The position numbers were made by a program, and so were the translations under genes. A stretch of 47,916 nucleotides of DNA from Pseudomonadota bacterium (GTDB lineage: Bacteria > Pseudomonadota > Gammaproteobacteria > Steroidobacterales > Steroidobacteraceae), in contig JAJYLP010000017.1 in assembly GCA_021787615.1 (NCBI GenBank), forward strand, positions 1 through 47,916, in the 5' to 3' direction. Positions 7,009 through 24,977 of this stretch are shown one piece after another. Within the stretch, counting starts at the first letter, position 1, and each line of letters begins with the position of its first letter. The notes under the pieces were generated by a model that saw only the letters and a list, made by a program, of their open reading frames with translations, was not told where the DNA came from and ran no database searches.

Positions 7009-9393
7009 ATGAATCCGGGACATCGATGGGCCGCAATGGCGGCGGCCGGCGTGCTCGCCGCAGGGACCAGCCACGCTGCGCTCGCGGCCGGCGGAGCAGT
7101 CAGGACGCTGCCGAAGGGTGCCGACGTGGCGCTCGCGGGCGGCTCATTGCAACTGACGCTGGTGCGCAGCAACGTGCTGCGGGTGCACTTTCTGCCGGGC
7201 GGCCATGCCTCGCCTGCGGCGCTGGTGATGTCTCCGCGCGCTCCGGTCGAGGCCGCCGGGCCGGTGACCGTTCGTCGCAGCGGCCATCAGCTCGTGCTGG
7301 AGAGCCGGGCGATGCGAGTGGTGTTCGACCGCGGCACGGACACTCTGAGCGTCTTCCGCGCAAACAGCCCGATCGCGGTCCTGACCGAGGCCGATCTCGC
7401 CGGTCTCGCGCACCGCACGCTGGCATTGCGCTATGCGCCGGAGACGGCGGCGCTGTACGGTGTGCACGACTTCAACGCGTTTCAGCGGGCCCGCGCGGGT
7501 CTCTTGCGCAGCGGGCGGCAGCTGGCCACGGCGGGTTTCCAGGGCGACGCCGGAGCGCCGCTGGTGTGGAGCACGGCGGGATTCGCCGTGCTCATCGACA
7601 GTCAGAAGACCCTGTTTGATCTCACGCCCGGCAGCATTCAGGTGCTGCGCGAGACACGCCCTGACCTCGACTACTACCTGATCCTCGGCGCGCCGAAGCG
7701 CATCTTCTCCACCCTGGACGTGCTCACCGGCCATGCGCCGCTGTTTCCCAAGTGGTCCTTCGGCTTCATCAACAGCCAGTGGGGCATAGACGAAGGGGAA
7801 CTGCTGCGCATCATCCACCGCTACCGCGCGCTGCACATTCCGATCGACGCCTTTTCGCTCGACTTCGACTGGAAGGCCTGGGGACAGAACAACTACGGCG
7901 AATTCCGCTGGAACAGCAAGAAGTTCCCCGATGGTCCGACGGGCAAGCTCGACCGCGAGCTCACTGCCCTCGGCATTCATCTGATCGGCATCATGAAGCC
8001 GCGCATCCACGTGCACACGATCGAGGGGCAGTACGCTACCGAGCATCATCTGTGGATGCCTGGCGAGAAGGCGAGCATCGACTATTTCTCGCACAAGCCG
8101 GTGAAGACCCTCGATTTCGACAAGGCGGCGACCCGCAAGTGGTTCTTCAACCCGGCGCTGCGACACAGCTTCGAGACCGGCATCGTCGGCTGGTGGAACG
8201 ATGAGGACGATGAGACCGGCCACGACACGCAGTTCTTCAACATGGAGCGCGCCCTCTACGACGGTCAGCGCAAGTACTTCAAAGAACGTGTCTGGTCGCT
8301 GAATCGCAACTTTTGGCTCGGCGCCCAGCGCTACGCCTACGGCCTGTGGTCCGGGGACATCCGCAGCGGCTTCGCCAGCATGGCCGCGCAGCGCCAGCGG
8401 ATGCTGAGCGCCATCGACGTCGGGGAGATGTGGTGGGGCATGGACGGCGGCGGCTTCCATCTGCATCCCTCCTCGGAGAACTACGCCCGCTGGCTCGAGT
8501 TCGACGCCTTCGCCCCGATCTGCCGTGTCCACGGCAGCCACCTGCAGCGTCGACAGCCGTGGATTTACGGCGGCACCGCGGCGCGCGCGGCTACTGCGGC
8601 GCTCGATCTGCGCTACCGGCTCATGCCCTACATCTACTCGAATGCCTGGCACGAGCACGTCACGGGCATCGGCCTCGTCCGTCCCCTGACGTTCTCCTGG
8701 CCGCATGACCGGCACGTGCGCAACGACTACAGCGCCTGGATGTTCGGCAAGTGGCTGCTCGTCTCGCCGGTGGTGCACCGCCACCAGCGCGTCAAGCACC
8801 TGTACCTTCCGCCCGGCACCTGGACCAATTTCTTCACCGGCAAGATCTACCGGGGCGGCAGGGCCTATACCCTGGCGCTCGACTACAAGACCTGGATGGA
8901 TATTCCGCTGTTCGTCCGCCAGGGAGCGATCATTCCGACCCAGCCGCTGATGCAGTACATCGGGCAGCATCCGGTGACCCAGCTCACCGTGGAAGTGTTC
9001 CCGGACAAACGGGCCACGCACTTCGATTATTACGACGACAACGGCGAGACCTATGCCTACGAGCACGGACAGTACTACCTGCAGCGTCTCGGCACCCAGG
9101 CACTCGGCCGGACCGTTCACCTCACCGTTGGCCCAGTGCGTGGAACGTACAAGCCCGCGTTGCAACGCTATCTGTTCGTCGTGCACCGGGTTGACGCCGG
9201 CGCCGTGCGTGTCGACGGCCGCGCGCTGAACCCCGCCGCCAATCTGGCGGCGCTCAGCGGCTGCACGCAGGTCTGTTGGGCGCGCGGCCACAACCGCGTC
9301 GCCTCCCTTACGTTTATCGATCTGCCCGCCGGTAAGCCCTACCACGTAAGCATCAAGGAGGAGGACGGCCAGCAGGGCCGACGGCCTGACTGA
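7009..9393 (+). CDS. GH31 family alpha-glucosidase, exported
   Basis: Retaining alpha-glycosidase of family 31, 794 residues. An Ala-rich signal peptide (about 1-27) sends it to the periplasm. An N-terminal beta-sandwich is followed by the (beta/alpha)8 barrel, with WSFGFINSQWGIDEGEL, FSLDFDWKAWG, the nucleophile region GWWNDE (Asp398) and the acid/base region YGLWSGDI (Asp450), then LRYRLMPYIYS and a C-terminal beta domain. GH31 enzymes release alpha-glucose or alpha-xylose from oligosaccharide ends; the alpha-glucan neighbours favour glucose. A GAGGGGG ribosome-binding site lies about 10 bases before the ATG. It heads a same-strand run of seven genes. The exact linkage specificity cannot be read from the sequence. 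Confidence 0.92.
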   Translation: MNPGHRWAAMAAAGVLAAGTSHAALAAGGAVRTLPKGADVALAGGSLQLTLVRSNVLRVHFLPGGHASPAALVMSPRAPVEAAGPVTVRRSGHQLVLESRAMRVVFDRGTDTLSVFRANSPIAVLTEADLAGLAHRTLALRYAPETAALYGVHDFNAFQRARAGLLRSGRQLATAGFQGDAGAPLVWSTAGFAVLIDSQKTLFDLTPGSIQVLRETRPDLDYYLILGAPKRIFSTLDVLTGHAPLFPKWSFGFINSQWGIDEGELLRIIHRYRALHIPIDAFSLDFDWKAWGQNNYGEFRWNSKKFPDGPTGKLDRELTALGIHLIGIMKPRIHVHTIEGQYATEHHLWMPGEKASIDYFSHKPVKTLDFDKAATRKWFFNPALRHSFETGIVGWWNDEDDETGHDTQFFNMERALYDGQRKYFKERVWSLNRNFWLGAQRYAYGLWSGDIRSGFASMAAQRQRMLSAIDVGEMWWGMDGGGFHLHPSSENYARWLEFDAFAPICRVHGSHLQRRQPWIYGGTAARAATAALDLRYRLMPYIYSNAWHEHVTGIGLVRPLTFSWPHDRHVRNDYSAWMFGKWLLVSPVVHRHQRVKHLYLPPGTWTNFFTGKIYRGGRAYTLALDYKTWMDIPLFVRQGAIIPTQPLMQYIGQHPVTQLTVEVFPDKRATHFDYYDDNGETYAYEHGQYYLQRLGTQALGRTVHLTVGPVRGTYKPALQRYLFVVHRVDAGAVRVDGRALNPAANLAALSGCTQVCWARGHNRVASLTFIDLPAGKPYHVSIKEEDGQQGRRPD

Positions 9394-9401
9394 ACGAGGC
9401 T

Positions 9402-9441
9402 GCGCACGCGGCCGGCCCGGGGTCCCGGGCCGGGCGTGCGC
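9402..9441 (+). other. stable intercistronic hairpin between GH31 and the first GH13 gene
   Basis: An 8-bp outer stem (9402-9409 with 9434-9441) and a perfect 10-bp inner stem (9412-9421 with 9424-9433) are joined through a two-base bulge. No T-run follows, so mRNA stabilisation or partial termination is as likely as full termination. The 165-bp gap holds no gene. Confidence 0.55.
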
Positions 9442-9462
9442 GCTGGGATGAATCCGGGCTGA

Positions 9463-11652
<2,190 letters not shown>

Positions 11653-11658
11653 GCTGTG

Positions 11659-11705
11659 CAGCAGCCGTGCTGCCGGCCGACGGGCGGCCGGCAGCACGGC
11701 TGCTG
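11659..11705 (+). other. 21-bp perfect hairpin between GH13 paralogues 1 and 2
   Basis: Bases 11659-11679 are exactly complementary to 11685-11705, with a five-base loop (ACGGG). It begins 6 bp after the stop codon of paralogue 1. No T-run follows. A stem this long between co-directional genes resembles mRNA-stabilising intercistronic elements (as between malE and malF of E. coli) more than a standard terminator. Confidence 0.75.
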
Positions 11706-11749
11706 GTGGGTCGCGGATGGAGCGGTGGTGGCCTGATGGCTGACTTTGA

Positions 11750-13846
<2,097 letters not shown>

Positions 13847-13926
13847 GAGCATCGCCCAGGATTTGCGCGGCCGCGGCAGCGCGGGTATCGATATGAGCTT
13901 GGGGGCTCGGCGACCCAATCGGCAGT

Positions 13927-15999
13927 GTGAGTGACACAGACATGATGAATTCGCACGAGCGCAGAGCGGCAGCGACTCTCCGGACAGCGATGCTGGCGCC
14001 GCTCTTGCTCGCCGGGCTGCTGACAGCCTGCGCGCCCACCGCGCCGGCCGGCGGCGGCGCCCCGGGACACGCTGCGGCGGGGGCCAACGCCATCAATACC
14101 TCCGGGCTGTTCTCCGACCAGGGCACGATGTTCGACAGCAATCAGCAGCCGAGCGCTACGCAGCCCGTCACGGTCACACTGCGCACCGGACACGACAACG
14201 TCACCGCCGTCGACATCAAGTACTACGACACGGCCGACGAGGCATTTCATTACGTTCCGATGACTAAATCGGGCACGGATCCAACCGGAAAATTCGATTA
14301 TTGGCGCGGAACCATCCCGGCGAGCGCTTCGGAGAAATACTACCGGTTCAGGGTCACCAATGGCTCGCAGACGGTGTGGTACAACGCGGCCGGCGTCAGC
14401 GCCACCCAGCCTGCCATCGGGGATTTCTACATCATCCCCGGCTATCACACGCCGAACTGGATGACCAACGGCGTGATGTACGAGATCTTCGTGGATCGCT
14501 TCTATGACGGCAATCCCAGCAACGACGTCACCAACGGCCAATACACGTTCCACGGCTGCGCAACCGAGCAGCACGCGTGGGGCACGAGCACGCGTCCCAC
14601 GGCCCGCGGCTGTGGCGCCGAAGTCTTCTTCGGCGGTGATCTGGCCGGCATCGATCAGAAGCTCGATTATATCAAGCACACGCTCGGGGCCAACATCCTC
14701 TATCTCACGCCGATATTCGCGTCCCCGAGCAACCACAAATACGATACGACAAATTACGACAAGGTCGATCCCGCCTTCGGCAGCGCACGAACTCTGGAGA
14801 AGCTGATCCACGCCGTACATAGCGACCGCAACGGCCCGAAGGGCTACATCATTCTCGACGGTGTGTTCAACCACACCGGCGCCGCCAATTGCTGGTTCGG
14901 CCGCTACACCTATGAGCACCTCTCGTGCAACGTGGTCGGGGCCTACCGATCGAAGTCGAGTCCCTACTATTCCTGGTATACGTTTCAGAAGTGGCCGAAG
15001 AAGTACTCGATGTTCTTCACCGTCAGGGAGATGCCGAAGCTCAACTACGGCGCTCCGGGCTCGCCGGTGCGGGAGCAGATATACGCAGGCCCGCACTCCG
15101 TGGTGCAGACCTATCTGAAGGCGCCCTTCGCAATCGACGGCTGGCGGCTCGACTCCGCGCAGATGCTCGATGCCAACGGCGGCCCCGGGAGCGATGCCAC
15201 CAATCATCAGATCATGCGCGAGCTGCGCAGCGCAGTGCTGTCCGTCAATCCCCATGCGGAGATACTCGGGGAGTACTGGGGCAACGCCTCCCCGTGGCTC
15301 GATGACGGCAAGCAGTGGGACGGCGCCATGAACTACGACGGCTTCACCAACCCGGTCTCGGAGTGGCTGTGCGGGGTGAACGAGGGCGGCAAGCCCGCGG
15401 CGCTCGACGTCACTCAGTTCGACGCCTGGCTGCATCGTACGCGGGCGGATCTGCCGGTGAACGCGCAGGAGACCATGACGAACGAGCTCGGCACGCACGA
15501 TACGCCGCGCTTCGCCACCCGCTGCGGCGCAGTGCCGGCCAAGAGCGAGCTCGGCATGATCTTCCAGTTCACGTACGTTGGCACGCCGACGATCTACTAT
15601 GGCGATGAATACGGCATGAAGGGGCCTGCGCCCTTCGGCAACCGCCGGACGTTCGACTGGTCGAAGGCGACGCTGAAGGACCCGCCGGTGGCACTCGCCC
15701 ATCGGCTGATCGCGATCCGCCATCGGTATGCGGCGCTGCGCACCGGCTCCTTCATCACACTGCTCACGAAGGATGCACGCGATGTCTATGCGTTCGGACG
15801 CTTCGATCGCACGCACCGCATTGCGGTGGTGCTGAACAACTCCTCGAAACCGCAGACGATCGCGGTGCCCGTGTGGCAGTTGAGCGATGCCAACGGATCG
15901 AAGGTCACGGACCTGCTCACCGGGAACGATTACCGAGTCGCGAGCGGCACCGTGCGCGTCACGCTTCGGGGTTACCACGGCGCCATTCTGGAGCAGTAG
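13927..15999 (+). CDS. GH13 alpha-glucanase paralogue 3, lipoprotein
   Basis: 690 residues. The leader has a hydrophobic core and the lipobox LTAC (Cys35) followed by a Pro/Ala/Gly-rich linker, so the enzyme should be lipid-anchored, probably to the outer membrane. The E-set-like N-domain, barrel and C-domain match the other paralogues. Catalytic positions are Asp311 (DGVFNH), nucleophile Asp409, Glu449 and Asp525 in GTHDTPRF, all present. The start is uncertain: GTG at 13927 gives MSD, as in paralogue 4, while ATG codons at 13942 and 13945 are alternatives; none has a strong ribosome-binding site. It is closest to paralogue 4. Likely substrates are maltodextrins arriving through the TonB receptor. 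Confidence 0.9.
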   Translation: MSDTDMMNSHERRAAATLRTAMLAPLLLAGLLTACAPTAPAGGGAPGHAAAGANAINTSGLFSDQGTMFDSNQQPSATQPVTVTLRTGHDNVTAVDIKYYDTADEAFHYVPMTKSGTDPTGKFDYWRGTIPASASEKYYRFRVTNGSQTVWYNAAGVSATQPAIGDFYIIPGYHTPNWMTNGVMYEIFVDRFYDGNPSNDVTNGQYTFHGCATEQHAWGTSTRPTARGCGAEVFFGGDLAGIDQKLDYIKHTLGANILYLTPIFASPSNHKYDTTNYDKVDPAFGSARTLEKLIHAVHSDRNGPKGYIILDGVFNHTGAANCWFGRYTYEHLSCNVVGAYRSKSSPYYSWYTFQKWPKKYSMFFTVREMPKLNYGAPGSPVREQIYAGPHSVVQTYLKAPFAIDGWRLDSAQMLDANGGPGSDATNHQIMRELRSAVLSVNPHAEILGEYWGNASPWLDDGKQWDGAMNYDGFTNPVSEWLCGVNEGGKPAALDVTQFDAWLHRTRADLPVNAQETMTNELGTHDTPRFATRCGAVPAKSELGMIFQFTYVGTPTIYYGDEYGMKGPAPFGNRRTFDWSKATLKDPPVALAHRLIAIRHRYAALRTGSFITLLTKDARDVYAFGRFDRTHRIAVVLNNSSKPQTIAVPVWQLSDANGSKVTDLLTGNDYRVASGTVRVTLRGYHGAILEQ

Positions 16000-16045
16000 A
16001 CTGCCGCTGGCTGCCGCAGCGCGGCGCACGCTCGTCTCGTCATGA

Positions 16046-20408
<4,363 letters not shown>

Positions 20409-20412
<4 letters not shown>

Positions 20413-21905
20413 GCAGCAAGCCCGAGCTGTCGGTCCGGCAGATTCTCAACATGTCGGTCGGCTTTCTCGGCATTCAGTTCGCCTTCGGGCTGCAGAACGC
20501 CAACGTCAGCCGCATTTTCCAGACGCTCGGGGCGCACCTTGCCCTGATCCCGGCCCTGTGGATCGCCGCACCGCTCACCGGGCTGCTGGTGCAGCCCATC
20601 ATCGGCTATGCCTCCGACCGCACCTGGGGGCGATTCGGGCGGCGCCGGCCGTACTTCCTCGCCGGCGCGCTGCTCACCGCTCTGGCCCTGCTCCTCATGC
20701 CGGATTCCCCGGCGCTGTGGTTCGCCGCGATGATGCTGTGGTTGATGGATGCCTCCGTGAACATCTCCATGGAGCCCTTCCGCGCCTTCGTCGCCGACCA
20801 GCTGCCCACCTCCCAGCGGCCGCTCGGCTTCGCCCTGCAAACCCTGTTCATCGGCCTCGGCGCGGTGCTGTCCTCGGTACTGCCCTGGGTGCTGGCGCGT
20901 TTCGGCGTGGCCAACGTCGCGCCCCGCGGTGAAATTCCCGCCACGGTGCGGCTGTCCTTCTACGCCGGCGGCGCCGTGCTGGTGGCGGCAGTGCTGTGGA
21001 CGGTGCTGACCACGCGCGAATATCCGCCGGAGCGGCTGCGCGCGTTCGCCGATTCACCTCCGGTGCACCGCCTGTTGGATGTCTCGCGTGCGTGGCGGCC
21101 CGGCTTGCTGCTGCTCGTGCTCGGCGCCACCGGCATCATTCTCATCCGTCACTTTGCCCTCGCCCCCCAGTTGTATCTGCTCGCCGGCGGCCTGGCCGCG
21201 GGGGGCGTGCTGTTCCTGTGGCTGAGCCGCTCGCGCAGCCGCGGCATGGTGCGGCAGGTGATGGCGGACCTCTACGGCATGCCCCAGGCGATGCGCCGCC
21301 TCGCGTGGGTGCAGTTCTTCTCATGGTTCGCCATGTTCGCGCTGTGGATCTACACCACCCCGGCGGTCACCGCCGTGCAGTTCGGCAGCAGCGACCCGCT
21401 CTCGAGCGCCTACAATGCCGGTGCCATTTGGGTGGACGTGTTGTTCGGCGCGTACAACGGCTTCGCCGTGCTGGCCGCGCTCCTCATCCCGCAGATGGTC
21501 CGGTGGGCCGGGGTGCGCTGGACGCACGTCATCAATCTGACTGCCGCCGCCGCCGGGCTGATCTCCTTCGTGTGGGTGCGCGATCCCGATTGGCTGCTGC
21601 TGTCGATGCTCGGCGTCGGGTTCGGCTGGGCGTCGATCCTCTCGCTCCCGTACACGCTGCTCGCCGACAATCTGCCGGCGGAGAAAATGGGCATCTACAT
21701 GGGGATCTTCAATTTCTTCGTCGTCATCCCGCAGCTGCTCGCCGCGAGCGTGCTTGGGGTGCTGCTGCAGGCGTTCTTCCACGACCACGCGGTCTTTGGA
21801 CTGGCGCTTGGCGGCGTGAGCCTGGCGCTCGCGGGTCTGTGCACGCTGCGTGTCGCCGAGCCGGGCGCCGGCCTGCTCGCCGCCGCGCCCGAGCCGCAAG
21901 CGTAG
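20409..21905 (+). CDS. MFS sugar transporter, SLC45/MalY-like
   Basis: Inner-membrane secondary transporter of 498 residues with about 12 hydrophobic segments. The family motif lies after the second helix region, in YASDRTWGRFGRRRPYF, typical of the sucrose/maltose SLC45 group that includes MalY-type proteins of Xanthomonas and Caulobacter. A second conserved region is SVNISMEPFRAFVADQLP. It starts with GTG at 20409 inside the stop of the upstream glycosidase gene (GTGA overlap), so it is translationally coupled. It should carry maltose or glucose, the products of the periplasmic hydrolases, into the cytoplasm with protons. A hairpin follows the gene. Confidence 0.9.
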
Positions 21906-21914
21906 GACGCCGCG

Positions 21915-21938
21915 GATCGGCCGCTCGGGCGGCCGATC
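21915..21938 (+). terminator. hairpin at the end of the glucan-utilisation run
   Basis: A 10-bp perfect stem (21915-21924 with 21929-21938) with a TCGG loop lies 10 bp after the transporter stop codon. The T-tract is lacking (GGTTAT follows), so termination is probable but not certain. Confidence 0.5.
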
Positions 21939-21941
21939 GGT

Positions 21942-21947
21942 TATGCT
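21942..21947 (+). promoter_or_regulatory. -10-like element directly before gloB
   Basis: TATGCT lies 6 bases before the ATG of gloB, which has no ribosome-binding site. This spacing suggests a leaderless transcript. No good -35 hexamer is visible. Confidence 0.35.
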
Positions 21948-21953
21948 CACCCT

Positions 21954-22742
21954 ATGCTGATCGAGCGGATCTGGACCGGCAACGCCTATCGCAACTTCCA
22001 CTACCTGGTGGCCTGCCCCGAGACCGGCGAGGCGCTCGCCATCGACCCGCTCGAGTGGCGACTGTGCTGGGAGACGGCCCGGGCCAAAGGCTGGCGGATC
22101 ACCCAGATCCTCAATACCCACGAGCACCGCGATCACACCGGCGGCAATGCCGGCCTGGTGACGGCGACGGGCGCGAAGGTCCTGGCGCACGCGGGCGCCG
22201 CGGCGCGCATCGGCGGGGTCGATCGAGGGCTCGCGGCCGGCGATGTGATTCGGGTCGGGACGGTCGAGCTGGAATGCCTGGACACCCCCGGGCACACCCT
22301 CGCGCACGTGTGCCTGCTGGCGCACGGGGAGCGCCCGGCGCTCTTCTCGGGCGATACCCTGTTCAACGCCGGTGCCGGCAACTGCCACAACGGCGGCGAT
22401 CCCGAGCGCCTCTATGCGACCTTCAACCGGCTGCTCGCGCCCCTGGCGGATGCGACCCAGGTTTTCCCGGGCCACGAATACCTGGTGCGCAACCTCGAAT
22501 TCACGCTCGACCGCGAGCCGGACAACCCTGCGGCGCGCGAGCTCCTCTCGCGTGTGCGGGCGACCGATCCGGCCGAAGCGCCCATCACCACGCTGGCGGA
22601 CGAGCGGCGCATCAACACCTTCCTGCGCCTCGAGAGTGCCACGCTGATCGAGCGGTTGCGCGAGACGATTCCGGCACTCGGCGCTCACCCGGATGCGCGC
22701 ACGGTCTTCCTGCGGCTGCGCGAGCTGCGCAACCGCTGGTAG
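21954..22742 (+). CDS. gloB: hydroxyacylglutathione hydrolase (glyoxalase II)
   Basis: Metallo-beta-lactamase-fold thioesterase that hydrolyses S-D-lactoylglutathione to D-lactate and glutathione in the methylglyoxal pathway. It has 262 residues, close to the usual 250-260. The binuclear metal site is complete: THEHRDHTGG (HxHxDH), the His in DTPGHT, the Asp in FSGDTLF and the His in FPGHEY. The C-terminal glutathione-binding part follows (TFLRLE, FLRLRELRNRW). There is no Shine-Dalgarno site, and a -10-like TATGCT lies 6 bases before the ATG. The partner glyoxalase I (gloA) lies about 19 kb downstream on the other strand. Confidence 0.93.
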   Translation: MLIERIWTGNAYRNFHYLVACPETGEALAIDPLEWRLCWETARAKGWRITQILNTHEHRDHTGGNAGLVTATGAKVLAHAGAAARIGGVDRGLAAGDVIRVGTVELECLDTPGHTLAHVCLLAHGERPALFSGDTLFNAGAGNCHNGGDPERLYATFNRLLAPLADATQVFPGHEYLVRNLEFTLDREPDNPAARELLSRVRATDPAEAPITTLADERRINTFLRLESATLIERLRETIPALGAHPDARTVFLRLRELRNRW

Positions 22743-22748
22743 TAGAAT
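22743..22748 (+). promoter_or_regulatory. -10-like element before uvrD
   Basis: TAGAAT begins immediately after the gloB stop codon and ends 9 bases before the uvrD ATG, with no ribosome-binding site in between. It may give a leaderless or very short-leader transcript. No -35 match and no LexA box were seen. Confidence 0.35.
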
Positions 22749-22757
22749 GCCCCGCCC

Positions 22758-24977
22758 ATGAGTCTGGATCCGATCCTCGAGCGCCTGAACGCGGCCCAGC
22801 GGGCCGCCGTCACCGCGCCGCTGGGCCCGGTGCTGGTGCTGGCGGGGGCGGGCAGCGGCAAGACACGGGTGCTCACCCACCGCATCGCCTGGCTGATCCA
22901 GGCGGAGGGCGTCTCCCCGCACGCCATCCTCGCGGTGACCTTCACCAACAAGGCCGCGGGCGAGATGCGCGCGCGCGTGGAGAGCCTGCTCGGCATGCCG
23001 CCCGGGGTGCTGTGGATCGGCACCTTCCACGGCATCGCCCACCGGCTGCTGCGGCGCCACTGGCACGAGGCCGGGCTCGTGGAGAGCTTCCAGATCATCG
23101 ACTCGGAAGACCAGCAGCGCCTCATCAAGAAGCTGATCAAGGCGCAGCAGCTCGATGAGACGCGCTGGGTGCCGCGCGAGGTGCAGTGGTTCATCAACTC
23201 CAACAAGGACGAAGGACGGCGCAGCAAGCACCTCAAGGCGGGCAACGACCCGATCCGCGCGCAGATGATCCGCCTCTACGCCCTGTACGAGGACGCGTGC
23301 GCGCGCAGCGGCGTCGTCGATTTCGGCGAGCTGCTGTTGCGCGCGTTCGAAGTGTGGCGCGATCAGCCGGCGCTGCTCGAGCATTACCGCCAGCGCTTTC
23401 GCCACGTTCTGGTCGATGAGTTCCAGGACACCAACACCATCCAGTATGCGTGGCTGAAGCTGCTCGCCGGCGCCGACGGCTGCCCGTTCGTGGTCGGGGA
23501 TGACGACCAGTCTGTCTACCGCTTTCGCGGCGCCCGGGTGGAGAATCTCCAGCAGTTCGGGCGCGACTTCCCGGCCGTCAAGCTGTTCCGCCTGGAGCAG
23601 AATTACCGCTCCACCGGCGCGATTCTCGCCGCGGCGAACGGCCTGATCGCCAACAACGCCGGCCGCCTGGGCAAGACGCTGTGGACCAGCGGCGAGCAGG
23701 GCGAGCCCATACGGCTCTACGCCGCCTTCAACGAGCGCGATGAGGCGGAATTCGTCTGTCAGCGCATCCGCGATCACGTGGCGCACGGCGGACTGCACCG
23801 TGACGTTGCCGTTCTATACCGCTCGAACGCGCAGTCGCGCGTGTTCGAGGAGATCTTTCTCGCCGCGCGCATGCCGTACCGGGTGTACGGCGGTCTGCGC
23901 TTCTTCGAGCGCGCCGAAATCAAGGACGCGCTCGCGTACCTGCGCCTGATCGCCAACCGCCGCGACGACGCTTCCTTCGAACGCGTGGTGAACCTGCCGA
24001 CGCGCGGCATCGGCGCGAAGAGCCTCGAGACGATCCGCGCCGCAGCGCGCGATGCCGCCTGCCCGCTGTGGGCGGCCGCTCGCGCCTGTCTCGGGGATGC
24101 GCTCGGACCGAAGGCCTCGGAGGCGCTGCGCGGCTTTCTCGAGCTCATCGAGCGGCTGGCCGATGAGGTGAAGGGCCTGGCGCTGCACGAGCAGGTCGAC
24201 CGCATGCTTACCGTCAGCGGACTGATCGAGTTCCACAAGCGCGACAAGGCCGATCGCGGCGAGGCCCGGGTAGAGAACCTCGAGGAGCTGGTGAGCGCCG
24301 CCCGGGGCTTCAACGCCGATGCGCTCGAGACCGACCTGCCCCCGCTCGAGGCGTTTCTCGCACACGTCACGCTCGAGTCGGGCGAGGGACAGGCGGATGC
24401 CTGGGAGGACTGTGTGCAGATGATGACGCTGCATACCGCCAAGGGCCTGGAATTCCCCATCGTGTTCCTGTGCGGCATGGAAGACGGCCTGTTCCCCCAT
24501 CAGCGCTCGATCGGCGACCTCGACGGGCTGGAGGAGGAACGCAGGCTCTGCTACGTGGGCATGACGCGCGCGATGAAGCAGCTCTATCTAACCTACGCCG
24601 AGCAGCGCCGTCTGCACGGCATCGACAGCTACAGTCAGCCGTCACGCTTCATCAAGGAGGCGCCCGAGGAGCTGATCGAGGAGATCCGCCCGCGCCTGCA
24701 GGTGAGCCGCCCGGTGGCCTCGGGCCGCTTCGCCCGCGAGCCAAGTCATGAGGCCGTGCCCGTCCGCCGGGCGCTCTCGGCCTCACGCAGCCTGCGCAGC
24801 GAGCCGCCGCCCATGCCGGGGATGCGTCTCGGCGCGCGGGTGCGGCACGGCAAGTTCGGCGAAGGGGTGATCCTCAATCTCGAGGGCAGCGGCCCGCAGG
24901 CCCGCGTGCAGGTCAACTTCGAGCGCCAGGGCACGAAGTGGCTGGTCATGCAGTACGCGAATCTGGAACCATTATGA
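22758..24977 (+). CDS. uvrD: DNA helicase II, UvrD/PcrA family
   Basis: SF1A 3'-5' helicase for nucleotide excision and mismatch repair, 739 residues (E. coli UvrD about 720). Motifs run in order: Q-motif LNAAQRAAV, Walker A GAGSGKT (30-36), Walker B VDEFQDTN (Asp220-Glu221), GDDDQSVYRFRGA, LEQNYRST, TAKGLEFPIVFLCGMEDGLFPH and LCYVGMTRA. The C-terminal Tudor-like domain (RVRHGKFGEGVI through VQVNFERQGTKWL), which binds RNA polymerase in PcrA/UvrD, is present; this favours UvrD over Rep. The stop codon overlaps the trkA start (ATGA), an unusual coupling of a repair gene with a potassium uptake gene. Confidence 0.95.
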   Translation: MSLDPILERLNAAQRAAVTAPLGPVLVLAGAGSGKTRVLTHRIAWLIQAEGVSPHAILAVTFTNKAAGEMRARVESLLGMPPGVLWIGTFHGIAHRLLRRHWHEAGLVESFQIIDSEDQQRLIKKLIKAQQLDETRWVPREVQWFINSNKDEGRRSKHLKAGNDPIRAQMIRLYALYEDACARSGVVDFGELLLRAFEVWRDQPALLEHYRQRFRHVLVDEFQDTNTIQYAWLKLLAGADGCPFVVGDDDQSVYRFRGARVENLQQFGRDFPAVKLFRLEQNYRSTGAILAAANGLIANNAGRLGKTLWTSGEQGEPIRLYAAFNERDEAEFVCQRIRDHVAHGGLHRDVAVLYRSNAQSRVFEEIFLAARMPYRVYGGLRFFERAEIKDALAYLRLIANRRDDASFERVVNLPTRGIGAKSLETIRAAARDAACPLWAAARACLGDALGPKASEALRGFLELIERLADEVKGLALHEQVDRMLTVSGLIEFHKRDKADRGEARVENLEELVSAARGFNADALETDLPPLEAFLAHVTLESGEGQADAWEDCVQMMTLHTAKGLEFPIVFLCGMEDGLFPHQRSIGDLDGLEEERRLCYVGMTRAMKQLYLTYAEQRRLHGIDSYSQPSRFIKEAPEELIEEIRPRLQVSRPVASGRFAREPSHEAVPVRRALSASRSLRSEPPPMPGMRLGARVRHGKFGEGVILNLEGSGPQARVQVNFERQGTKWLVMQYANLEPL

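Noticed and set aside
6365-7036. N-terminal extension of halogenase 2 by about 224 residues
   Set aside because: The family N terminus with the FAD fold starts at 6364; the upstream translation is Arg-rich and resembles nothing.
22700-22760. LexA box before uvrD
   Set aside because: uvrD is SOS-controlled in E. coli, so I looked for CTG-N10-CAG here and found none.
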